Below are positions 24,148 through 33,939 of a DNA stretch of 47,203 nucleotides, in pieces. Under the pieces are notes generated by a model. It ran no database searches and was not told the DNA's origin. It worked only from the letters and a program-made list of their open reading frames with translations. The translations under genes and the position numbers were made by a program. Within the stretch, counting starts at the first letter, position 1, and every line of letters starts with the position of its first letter. The stretch comes from Chloroflexota bacterium (GTDB lineage Bacteria; Chloroflexota; Dehalococcoidia; UBA2979), in the NCBI GenBank assembly GCA_947472995.1, contig CANJBO010000013.1, positions 1-47,203 on the forward strand. The letters run 5' to 3'.

Positions 24148-25032
24148 ATGACCTCGATCGCCGACCTGCTCGCCCACGGCCCCACGCTCTCGTTCGAGTT
24201 CTCCGCGCCGCGCGACGAGGAGGGGGCGGGGCGCCTCGACCGGACGCTGGCGCGGCTGGCGGAGCTGCGGCCCTCGTTCATGTCGGTGACGTACGGCGCA
24301 GGCGGCTCGAGCCGCGGCCCCACGTACGAGGTGGTCGAGCACATCCACCGCGACCTGGACGTCACGACGATGCCGCACCTCACGTGCGTCGCCCACACGC
24401 GTGCGGAGATCGAGGCGATCGTGGAGCGCTACCGCGCGCTCGGCACGCAGAACATCCTCGCACTGCACGGCGACGTGCCCCTCGACGGGCCGGACCAGCC
24501 GGCGGGCGACTTCACCCGCGCCATCGATCTCGTCGCGTTCATCCGCGAGCGAGCCTCGTTCGCGATCGGCGTCGCCGCGCACCCTGAGGGCCACCCGCGC
24601 GCCGAGTCGCGCGCCGCCGACCTCGACCACCACGCGGAGAAGCTGCGCAACGCCGACTTCGGCATGACGCAGTTCCTGTTCAGCGCGCACCACTACGAGC
24701 GCTTCGTCGCCGAGATGGCCGCGCGCGGCGTGACCACGCCGATCGTCCCCGGCGTCATGCCGCCCACCAACGTCGAGGGCATCGCGCGCATGTCCGCGAT
24801 GAACGGCACGGAGTTCCCGGCCGACCTGCGCACGCGCCTCGAGTCGTGTGGCGACGATGCCGCCGCACGACGCGAGGTGGCGACAGAGGTGGCGACCCGG
24901 CTGGGCGAGGAGCTGCTCGCTGCGGGCGCGCCCGGGCTGCACCTGTACACGCTGAACTTCTCGGAGCCCGCGCGGACGATCGCGCGCAACCTCGAGGCTG
25001 CGCTCGGACGGGGCGTCGAGGCGCGCGGCTAG
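24148..25032 (+). CDS. metF: Methylenetetrahydrofolate reductase
   Basis: The 294-residue TIM-barrel flavoprotein reduces 5,10-methylene-THF to 5-methyl-THF, the methyl donor for the MetH genes encoded convergently. Visible motifs are 'LSFEFSAPRDEEGAGRL' (the EFFPP strand), 'SFMSVTYGAGGSSRGPTYEV', 'MPHLTCVAHTRAEIEAI', 'NILALHGDVP' and 'DFGMTQFLFSAHHYERFV', 'PIVPGVMPPTNVEGIARM' and a C-terminal 'APGLHLYTLN'. The usual LALRGD reads LALHGD here. The length matches bacterial MetF. ATG 24148 starts right at the conserved N-terminus; the longer frame upstream crosses the repeat element and is not coding. A TATCAG box 15 bases upstream suggests a very short leader. Confidence 0.94.
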   Translation: MTSIADLLAHGPTLSFEFSAPRDEEGAGRLDRTLARLAELRPSFMSVTYGAGGSSRGPTYEVVEHIHRDLDVTTMPHLTCVAHTRAEIEAIVERYRALGTQNILALHGDVPLDGPDQPAGDFTRAIDLVAFIRERASFAIGVAAHPEGHPRAESRAADLDHHAEKLRNADFGMTQFLFSAHHYERFVAEMAARGVTTPIVPGVMPPTNVEGIARMSAMNGTEFPADLRTRLESCGDDAAARREVATEVATRLGEELLAAGAPGLHLYTLNFSEPARTIARNLEAALGRGVEARG

Positions 25033-25034
25033 CT

Positions 25035-25057
25035 ATCTCTCGCGTTTCTTCGCGGAG
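25035..25057. terminator. Weak hairpin between convergent metF and metH
   Basis: CTCTCGCG pairs with CGC-GAGAG across TTTCTT with one bulged G, inside the 38-base gap between the two stops. Confidence 0.4.
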
Positions 25058-25070
25058 AGCGAAGCGCGCG

Positions 25071-27751
<2,681 letters not shown>

Positions 27752-27755
<4 letters not shown>

Positions 27756-28849
27756 CGGGCGACCTCGAACGGCTCGAGGCCGGCGAGGCGGAGGCGCGGC
27801 TCGACGTGCGGGGGGACGCGCGGCGGCAGGCCGCGCACGGCGTCCGCGATCGCGCGGATGTGCGGCGGCTTCGATCCGCAGCAACCGCCGACGATGTTGA
27901 TGATGCCGGCGCGCGCCCACTCGCCGAGCTTCGTGCCCATGTCATCGGGCGTCTCGTCGTAGCCGCCGAACTCGTTGGGGAGGCCGGCGTTCGGGTATGC
28001 GGAGATGCCGGTGTCCGCGACGCGCGACAGCTCCGCGATGTACTCGCGCATCTGCGAGGGGCCGAGCGAGCAGTTCAGCCCGATCGCGATCGGCTTCGCG
28101 TGGCGCATCGAGTTCCAGAACGCCTCGACGGTCTGCCCGGAGAGGTTACGGCCCGAGAGGTCGACCACCGAGCCGGAGATCATGATCGGCAGCGTGTACC
28201 CGCGCTCCTCGAAGACCTCGTCGATGGCGAAGATCGCGGCCTTCGCGTTCAGCGTGTCGAAGATCGTCTCGACGAGCAGGATGTCCGCGCCACCGTCGAT
28301 GAGCCCGCGGGTCGCCTCGGCGTAGGTCGCGCGCAGCTCGTCGAACGTGACGGTGCGCGCGCCGGGGTCGTCGGCGTCCGGGGAGAGCGAGGCAGTGCGG
28401 TTCGTCGGCCCGATCGAGCCGGCGACCCAGCGCGGCCTCGAGGGATCGCGCGCGGTGAACTCATCGGCGATCTCCCGCCCGAGGCGCGCGCCCTCGCGGT
28501 GCAGCTCCTCGGCGCAGGCCTCCAGCCCGTAGTCCGCCTGCGCGATCGAGGTCGAGGCGAACGTGTTCGTCGAGGTGATGTCCGCGCCGGCGTCGAGGTA
28601 CTCGCGGTGGATGCCGCGGACGATGTCGGGCTGCGTCAGGATGAGGAGATCGTTGTTGCCCTTGAGGTCCTGGCCCCAGTCGGCGAACCGCTCGCCGCGG
28701 TAGTCGCGCTCGGTCAGCTCGTACCCCTGGATCAGCACACCCCACGAGCCGTCGAGCACGAGGATGCGCTCGCGCATCGCCTGGTAAAGCGCGGCGGTGC
28801 GTTCCTCGCGGGTGGTGAAGCCGGGTGTCGTGGTGGCGGGGGCGGTCAT
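27752..28849 (-). CDS. Methionine synthase homocysteine-binding subunit (split MetH N-terminus)
   Basis: The 365-residue protein is the homocysteine S-methyltransferase barrel that forms the first module of MetH: '[17 protein letters not shown]', '[19 protein letters not shown]', '[10 protein letters not shown]'. The zinc ligands are all there, Cys260 in '[10 protein letters not shown]' and Cys323-Cys324 in 'GGCCGS'. In Escherichia coli this module is continuous with the rest of a 1227-residue MetH; here a stop and a GTG overlap by four bases at 27752-27755, and the summed length (365 + 894) equals a whole MetH. A sequencing error is unlikely because the overlap is a clean start-stop junction in a linker. 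ATG 28849 was chosen over 28876 for the AGGAAGG upstream. Confidence 0.93.
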
Positions 28850-29007
28850 CGTGCGGGCCCTTCCTGCCTGTTCCATGATACGGGCCGATGCGCGCAGGGG
28901 CTCCCCGCGCGGCCCAAGACGCTGGACGCGCCGCCCCGCGCCCGCGATGCTCCGCCCGAGGCTCCTCGACGTGCCTCCCAGCGACCCCGTAGCCGAAGGA
29001 GCCGCCG

Positions 29008-29562
29008 ATGGCGCGCGTGCCGTACCTCGATGCCACCGATCTGCGCGAGGAGGACCGCGACCAGCTGGCGCGGCCGATCAACCTCAACCGCGCGCTGGTG
29101 CACAGCATTCCCGCGTCGCGGAGCTTCTGGCAGATGGGCAACTGGATCCGTTTCGACGCGACGGTCGACCGCCGCCTGCGCGAGATGGCGATCATGCAGG
29201 TCGGCTACACCGCCCGCTCCGCGTACGAGTGGTCGCACCACGTCCAGCTCGGCATGAAGGACTTCGGTGTGTCCGAGGCCGACGTCCGCGCGCTGATCGA
29301 TGAAAGCGAGGGGCGTTCCTCGGGCCTGCCCGCCCTCGACCGCGCCGTGCTGCGTCTCGCGCGCGAGATGACGACCGGCATCGCCGGATCACGCGAGGCG
29401 TTCGAGGTCATCGACGCCGCGCTCGGCCACGAGCAGACCACGGAGCTCGTGCTGATGATCGGCTTCTACAACGGCGTCGTCCGCTACCTCGAGACGATGG
29501 AGATCGACGTGGAACCGGAGTACCAGCAGTACCTCGACCAGTTCCCACTGCCGAAGGCGTAG
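29008..29562 (+). CDS. Carboxymuconolactone decarboxylase family protein
   Basis: The 184-residue helical protein has '[20 protein letters not shown]' followed by '[20 protein letters not shown]', the core of the CMD/AhpD fold, and a second half with '[20 protein letters not shown]'. As in the gene at 8761, the redox CxxC pair is missing and E-W-x-H-H occupies the site, a pattern of non-peroxidase members. Function and substrate are not assignable. It is divergent from the metH operon (158 bases apart) with AAGGAG ahead of the ATG. It is separated from the cobalamin operon by a 373-base gap that contains the riboswitch. Confidence 0.85.
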   Translation: MARVPYLDATDLREEDRDQLARPINLNRALVHSIPASRSFWQMGNWIRFDATVDRRLREMAIMQVGYTARSAYEWSHHVQLGMKDFGVSEADVRALIDESEGRSSGLPALDRAVLRLAREMTTGIAGSREAFEVIDAALGHEQTTELVLMIGFYNGVVRYLETMEIDVEPEYQQYLDQFPLPKA

Positions 29563-29751
29563 CATTCCGCGTTGCCCGTATGCATCGAGGCGTATGCGGG
29601 CGGCCCACCCCTGCCCCTCGGCTCTTGAAGCGGAATAGCGCTTCGCGCGGGGCGCGGAGGGGTTCAGGATTCAGAGGATGTTGTGAGGAGCTGCGCCCCT
29701 CACACTCCTGGCGGACTCTTCGGGGGCGCGGTGCTAGACTCCGCCCGTTCG
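29563..29751 (+). promoter_or_regulatory. Upstream half of the 373-base leader gap of the cobalamin operon
   Basis: No gene is seen. Short inverted repeats GTGAGG / CCTCAC near 29693-29712 and GAAGCG / CGCTTC near 29629-29646 could end the upstream transcript. A TAGACT box (29735-29740) is placed to start transcription just ahead of the riboswitch; its -35 is not clear. Confidence 0.4.
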
Positions 29752-29844
29752 ACGCGGTGTCCGGGGAAGCCGGTGCAAGACCGGCGCTGTCCCGCAACTG
29801 TGACCTCGACAGACCGTCGAGGAATCCAGGGTACCGGCCCGCGT
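29752..29844 (+). ncRNA. Cobalamin riboswitch aptamer
   Basis: The core 'GGGGAAGCCGGTGCAAGACC' followed by 'GGCGCTGTCCCGCAACTGTG' (29762-29802) is the hallmark of the AdoCbl/MeCbl riboswitch family. P1 is ACGCGG (29752-29757) with CCGCGT (29839-29844), a side hairpin CCTCGAC / GTCGAGG spans 29804-29822, and a B12-box-like 'CCAGGGTACCGGC' is at 29826-29838. It lies upstream of btuF, cobB and cobQ, genes for cobalamin uptake and salvage, which fits feedback repression by cobalamin. Confidence 0.93.
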
Positions 29845-29905
29845 GACCTTGTCGGACCTGCGAGGACAGGCGACGGCAGGCTGCGCGCTCGCGTGCACCC
29901 GCCGA

Positions 29906-29929
29906 CCCTCCTGACACGCGCGCGGAGGG
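29906..29929 (+). promoter_or_regulatory. Riboswitch expression platform: hairpin hiding the btuF ribosome site
   Basis: CCCTCC (29906-29911) pairs with GGAGGG (29924-29929), which is the ribosome-binding site six bases before the btuF ATG. When cobalamin is bound this hairpin would block translation. No T tract follows, so translational rather than transcriptional control is inferred. Confidence 0.65.
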
Positions 29930-29935
29930 CTCTCG

Positions 29936-30877
29936 ATGCTTCGACGGCTGACGATCACGGCGCTGGCGCTCGTCGCGGTGCTCCTCGTCGCGTCGTGCGC
30001 GATGACGGCCGCCACCTCCTCGAACGCGCCGGTCCCCGCCCCGAGCGTCGAGGCGCCCGCGTTCCCCGTGACGGTCACCGACGCCGGCGGGCAGGCCATC
30101 ACGCTGCAGGCGCCGGCGCGGAAGATCGTGTCGCACTCGCCCGGAGTGACCGAGATCCTGTTCGCGATCGGCGCGGGCGGGCAGATCGCGGCCGTCGATG
30201 AGTTCTCGAACTACCCCGAGGCTGCGAAGCCGCTCCAGCGCGTGCGCTACAGCAACCCCAGCGCCGAGGTCGAAGTCGGCCTCGCGCCGGACCTCGTCAT
30301 CCTGTCCGCGAACCAGCGCGCGCACGTCGACACGTTCCGGCGCCTCGGCCTCACCGTGTACTACAACCACGAGCCGGAGAGCATCGACGCGGTGCTGGCG
30401 AACGTGCGGCTGATGGGCCGCCTGACGGGCCACGTCGAGGAGGCCGAGGCGCTCGCCTCGAAGATGCGCGCGCGCATCGACGCGGTGACCGCGCGCCTGT
30501 CGGACGTGCAGCAGGGGCCGAAGGTGTTCTACGAGATCAGCGACTCGCTCTACACGGCGGGGCCCGGCTCGTTCGTGGGCGGGATGCTCGCGGCGCTGAA
30601 GGTGCGCAACATCGCGCAGGGGACGACGACGCAGTTCCCCCAGCTCAGCTCCGAGGCGGTGATCGCCGCCGCGCCCGATGCGATCCTGCTCGCCGACGCG
30701 AAGTTCGGCGGCAGCCCCGAGAAGGTGCGTGCCCGTCCCGGCTGGTCGGCGATCCCCGCGGTCGCGCACGACCGCCTGCACGTCGTCGAGGCCGATCTGG
30801 TGAACCGCCCCGGCCCGCGCATCGTCGAGGGCATCGAGCTGATGGCGCGGCTGCTGTACCCGGAGCGGTTCCCGTGA
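29936..30877 (+). CDS. btuF: Cobalamin-binding lipoprotein of an ABC importer
   Basis: The 313-residue protein has a lipoprotein signal ('LLVASC', lipidated Cys21) and the two-lobed helical-backbone receptor fold: 'PVTVTDAGGQAITLQAPARK', 'SHSPGVTEILFAIGAGGQ', 'DLVILSANQRAHVDTFRRLG' and a C-terminal 'RPGPRIVEGIELMARLLYPE'. The fold is shared by B12, haem and siderophore receptors; the cobalamin riboswitch directly upstream and the cobalamin synthesis genes downstream make B12 or a corrinoid the likely ligand. No btuC or btuD genes follow. Its TGA overlaps the GTG of cobB by four bases, so the three genes form one operon. Confidence 0.9.
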   Translation: MLRRLTITALALVAVLLVASCAMTAATSSNAPVPAPSVEAPAFPVTVTDAGGQAITLQAPARKIVSHSPGVTEILFAIGAGGQIAAVDEFSNYPEAAKPLQRVRYSNPSAEVEVGLAPDLVILSANQRAHVDTFRRLGLTVYYNHEPESIDAVLANVRLMGRLTGHVEEAEALASKMRARIDAVTARLSDVQQGPKVFYEISDSLYTAGPGSFVGGMLAALKVRNIAQGTTTQFPQLSSEAVIAAAPDAILLADAKFGGSPEKVRARPGWSAIPAVAHDRLHVVEADLVNRPGPRIVEGIELMARLLYPERFP

Positions 30878-32334
30878 GCGCGAACCCCCACCCCAGCCCT
30901 CCCCCGCGAGGGGGGAGGGGGTCGGCGCCGGCGCTGGGGCTGATCGTCGCGGGCACGCACTCCGGCGTCGGCAAGACGACGGTCACCTCGTCGATCGCCG
31001 CTGCGCTGGCGGCGCGCGGGCTCGCCGTGCAGCCGTACAAGGCCGGGCCGGACTACATCGACCCGGGCCACCTCGGACGGGCTGCGGGGCGCGTCGCGCG
31101 CAACCTCGACACGTGGATGGTGCCGCCGCCGGTCGTCGCCGAGTTGTTCGGCCGCGCCGCGCGTGACGCCGACCTCGCGTTGATCGAGGGCGTGATGGGC
31201 CTCTTCGACGGGCGCAGCGGACCGGCTGGAGGCGTGACGGGCGACGAGGGATCGGCGGCGGACCTCGCGCGGCTGCTGGGACTGCCGGTGCTGCTGGTCG
31301 TCGATGCCTCGGCGGTGGCGCGCTCGATCGCCGCGACCGTCCTCGGCTTCCAGTCGTTCGATGCGAGCGTGCGCATCGCCGGCGTCGTGCTGAACCGCGT
31401 CGGCAGCGCGCGCCATGCCGCGCTCTGCCGCGACGCGATCGTGCAGGCGACCGGGCTGCCCGTCGTCGGCGCGCTGCCGCGCGCGCCCGAGGTCGCATGG
31501 CCCGAACGCCACCTCGGCCTCGTTCCCGACGCCGAGGCGGCCGGCGATCCTGCGCGCCTCGCTGCCTTCGCGGAGGCGCACATCGACCTCGACGCCGTGC
31601 TGCGCCTCGCCGTCCCGGTCGTCGAGGCGCCGGCGACCGGGCTGTTCCCGGAGCAGCGGGCCACGACGACCGGGACCGGGCGCGTGCCGATCGCGATCGC
31701 GCGCGACCGCGCGTTCCATTTCTACTACCCCGAGTCGCTCGAGCTGCTGGAGGCGTGGGGCGCCGACCTGCTGCCGTTCAGCCCCCTCGAGGATCGCGCG
31801 CTGCCGGATGGTGCGCGCGGCGTGCTGCTCGGCGGCGGGTTCCCCGAGGTCTTCGCGCGCGAGCTCGCCGCGAACACCGCGATGCACGGGGCGCTGCGCG
31901 ACGCGGGAGCGCGCGGCGTGACGATCTACGGCGAGTGCGGCGGGCTGATGTACCTCGGGCGGTCGTTGACCGACGCCGAGGGCGCCCGCCACGCGATGGC
32001 CGGCGTGCTGCCGTGCGCCTCGACGATGCAGGGCGCGCGCCTCGCGCTCGGCTACCGCGAGGCCGAGTCGTGTGGCACGCCGCTGCTCCCGCGGGGCGAG
32101 CGGATGCGCGGCCACGAGTTCCACTACTCGGCGCTGGTCGAGGGGCCCGACGCCGCGACCGCCGCCTACCGCATCGCGCGTGACGGCGACGCCCCGTCCT
32201 TCGAGGCTGGGCGCGTCGAGGGCGTGCGCGCCGGCAGCGCGACGGGCACGTATCTCCACACCCACCTCGCCGCGCGCCCCGACCTCGCGCGCAACCTCGT
32301 CGCGGCGGCGCGTGCCTCGGCGGGTGTCGCGTGA
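30874..32334 (+). CDS. cobB: Cobyrinate a,c-diamide synthase (CbiA/CobB)
   Basis: The 486-residue ATP- and glutamine-dependent enzyme amidates the a and c side chains of cobyrinic acid (or its hydrogenobyrinic equivalent). The P-loop is 'VAGTHSGVGKTTVTSSI' (about 26-42), followed by 'QPYKAGPDYIDPGHL', 'EGVMGLFDGRSGPAGG', and the C-terminal class I amidotransferase with Cys355 in 'YGECGGLMYLG' and a late 'GTYLHTHLAA' His. The first 20 residues are Pro/Gly/Arg-rich and are encoded by a copy of the GC-rich hairpin repeat. The GTG at 30874 overlaps btuF; the next in-frame start options would lie beyond the P-loop, so the repeat is probably translated. Confidence 0.95.
   Translation: MSANPHPSPPPRGGRGSAPALGLIVAGTHSGVGKTTVTSSIAAALAARGLAVQPYKAGPDYIDPGHLGRAAGRVARNLDTWMVPPPVVAELFGRAARDADLALIEGVMGLFDGRSGPAGGVTGDEGSAADLARLLGLPVLLVVDASAVARSIAATVLGFQSFDASVRIAGVVLNRVGSARHAALCRDAIVQATGLPVVGALPRAPEVAWPERHLGLVPDAEAAGDPARLAAFAEAHIDLDAVLRLAVPVVEAPATGLFPEQRATTTGTGRVPIAIARDRAFHFYYPESLELLEAWGADLLPFSPLEDRALPDGARGVLLGGGFPEVFARELAANTAMHGALRDAGARGVTIYGECGGLMYLGRSLTDAEGARHAMAGVLPCASTMQGARLALGYREAESCGTPLLPRGERMRGHEFHYSALVEGPDAATAAYRIARDGDAPSFEAGRVEGVRAGSATGTYLHTHLAARPDLARNLVAAARASAGVA
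30884..30919 (+). repeat. Interspersed GC-rich hairpin repeat, copy 2, inside the cobB reading frame
   Basis: CACCCCAGCCCTC followed by a hairpin with CCCTCCCCC (30897-30905) and GGGGGAGGG (30911-30919). It lies four codons into cobB and is read as Asn-Pro-His-Pro-Ser-Pro-Pro-Pro-Arg-Gly-Gly-Arg. Confidence 0.8.
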
Positions 32335-33866
32335 ACGCACCCGTGCTGCCCGCGCGGGTATCCCGCGCTCACTCCCCCGTATTGATGGTGGTGGGGACCG
32401 CCTCGTCGGTGGGGAAGTCCGTGATCGTCACGGCACTCTGCCGCATCTTCCGGCAGGACGGCGTACAGGTCGCGCCGTTCAAGGCGCAGAACATGTCGAA
32501 CAATGCCGACGTCACGCCGGACGGCCTCGAGATCGGCCGTGCGCAGTCGGAGCAGGCCGCCGCCGCCGGGCTCGCCCCGCGTGTCGAGATGAACCCGGTG
32601 CTGCTGAAGCCGCAGGGCGACCGCACCTCGCAGGTCGTGCTCAACGGGCGGCCAGCCGGGCTGCTCACCAGCGCCGAGTTCGACCGGCGCGCCGAGCTGT
32701 GGCCGCACGTCGCGCGTGCCCTCGACACGCTGCGCGAGGAGTACGACCTCGTTGTCGCGGAGGGCGCCGGCAGCCCCGCCGAGACGAACCTGTACGCGCG
32801 GGACATCGTGAACATGGCCGTCGCGCGCTACGCGGGCGCGCCGACGATTCTCGTCGGCGACATCGACCGCGGCGGCGTGTTCGCGCACTTCGTCGGCACG
32901 CTCGCGCTGCTCGCGCCCGAGGACCGCCCGCTGGTGCGCGGGCTCGTCATCAACCGCTTCCGCGGCGACCCCGCGCTCCTCGACCCCGCCATCCGTGACG
33001 TCGAGGCGCGCACCGGCGTGCCCGTGCTCGGCGTCGTGCCGTGGATCGACGACCTCGGCATCGCGCAGGAGGACGCCGTCGCCCTCGAACGGGGCGACGG
33101 CGCCGCGAGCGGCCCATTCGAGGTCGCCGTGATCCGCTTCCCGCGCATCGCGAACTTCGACGACTTCGACCCGCTGGCCGCCGAGCCCGGGGTGCGCGTC
33201 CGCTACGTGGGCCGCGCCGCCGACCTCGGCCACCCGGCGCTGGTCGTGCTGCCCGGCACGAAGGCGACGATGGCGGACCTCGACTGGCTGCGCGGACAGG
33301 GCCTCGACATCGCCGTCCGCGACTACGTCGAGGGGGGCGGCTCCGTCATCGGCATCTGCGGCGGCATGCAGATGCTCGGCGAGCGCCTCAGCGATCCCGA
33401 CGGCGTCGAGGCCGAGGCGGGCCGTGCCGTCGAGGGCCTCGGACTGCTCCCGATCGCGACGACGTTCGTCGCCGACAAGACCACGCGGCGCGTGCGCGGG
33501 CATGTCGCCGCCGGGCGCGGGCACTGGGCGGCGCTGCGGGACACCCTCGTGCAGGGGTACGAGATCCACATGGGCCGCACGACCCCCACGACCAGCGCGC
33601 TCGATCCGCTGTTGAGCGTCGACGGACACGAGGACGGCGCGGTCTCCCTCGACGGGCGCGTGGCGGGGACGTACCTCCACGGCCTCTTCGCCAACAACGC
33701 GGTGCGGCGCGCGCTGCTCCGCTCGCTCGGCTGGCGCGAAGAGGGCGCGGGCACGCCTACCGCCGAGCGCCGCGAGGCCGAGTTCGACCGCCTCGCCGAT
33801 GTGGTGCGCGCGCACCTCGATCTGCCGCGCATCCGCGCGCTGCTGGGGCTCGAAGCGCGCGGATAA
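32331..33866 (+). CDS. cobQ: Cobyric acid synthase
   Basis: The 511-residue enzyme amidates side chains b, d, e and g of cobyrinic acid a,c-diamide. 'MVVGTASSVGKSVIVTALCR' and 'APFKAQNMSNNADVTPDG' are the ATP-binding start; 'VAEGAGSPAETNLYARDIVN', 'ILVGDIDRGGVFAHFVGTL' and 'GTKATMADLDWLR' follow. The amidotransferase part has Cys343 in 'GICGGMQMLG' and His in 'GTYLHGLFANNAVRR'. Length and motif order are those of CobQ/CbiP. The GTG overlaps the cobB stop by four bases. No corrin-ring synthesis genes are in the window, so salvage of incomplete corrinoids is as likely as full synthesis. Confidence 0.95.
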   Translation: MNAPVLPARVSRAHSPVLMVVGTASSVGKSVIVTALCRIFRQDGVQVAPFKAQNMSNNADVTPDGLEIGRAQSEQAAAAGLAPRVEMNPVLLKPQGDRTSQVVLNGRPAGLLTSAEFDRRAELWPHVARALDTLREEYDLVVAEGAGSPAETNLYARDIVNMAVARYAGAPTILVGDIDRGGVFAHFVGTLALLAPEDRPLVRGLVINRFRGDPALLDPAIRDVEARTGVPVLGVVPWIDDLGIAQEDAVALERGDGAASGPFEVAVIRFPRIANFDDFDPLAAEPGVRVRYVGRAADLGHPALVVLPGTKATMADLDWLRGQGLDIAVRDYVEGGGSVIGICGGMQMLGERLSDPDGVEAEAGRAVEGLGLLPIATTFVADKTTRRVRGHVAAGRGHWAALRDTLVQGYEIHMGRTTPTTSALDPLLSVDGHEDGAVSLDGRVAGTYLHGLFANNAVRRALLRSLGWREEGAGTPTAERREAEFDRLADVVRAHLDLPRIRALLGLEARG

Positions 33867-33906
33867 CGTGTCTTGTGTGCTCGGCCTCGGACGCGGCGTG
33901 GCGCAG

Positions 33907-33912
33907 TATCAT
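33907..33912 (+). promoter_or_regulatory. Candidate -10 box of the molybdenum hydroxylase gene
   Basis: TATCAT followed by GACGCCGCG lies 28 bases before the ATG at 33940. Similar T-A-x-x-A-T-G boxes precede several genes here. No clear -35. Confidence 0.35.
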
Positions 33913-33939
33913 GACGCCGCGCACACGGAGGTTGGCCCC

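Noticed and set aside
28850-29007. A second cobalamin or SAM riboswitch upstream of metH
   Set aside because: The 158-base divergent gap has no B12-box or SAM-box core and is too short for both leaders.
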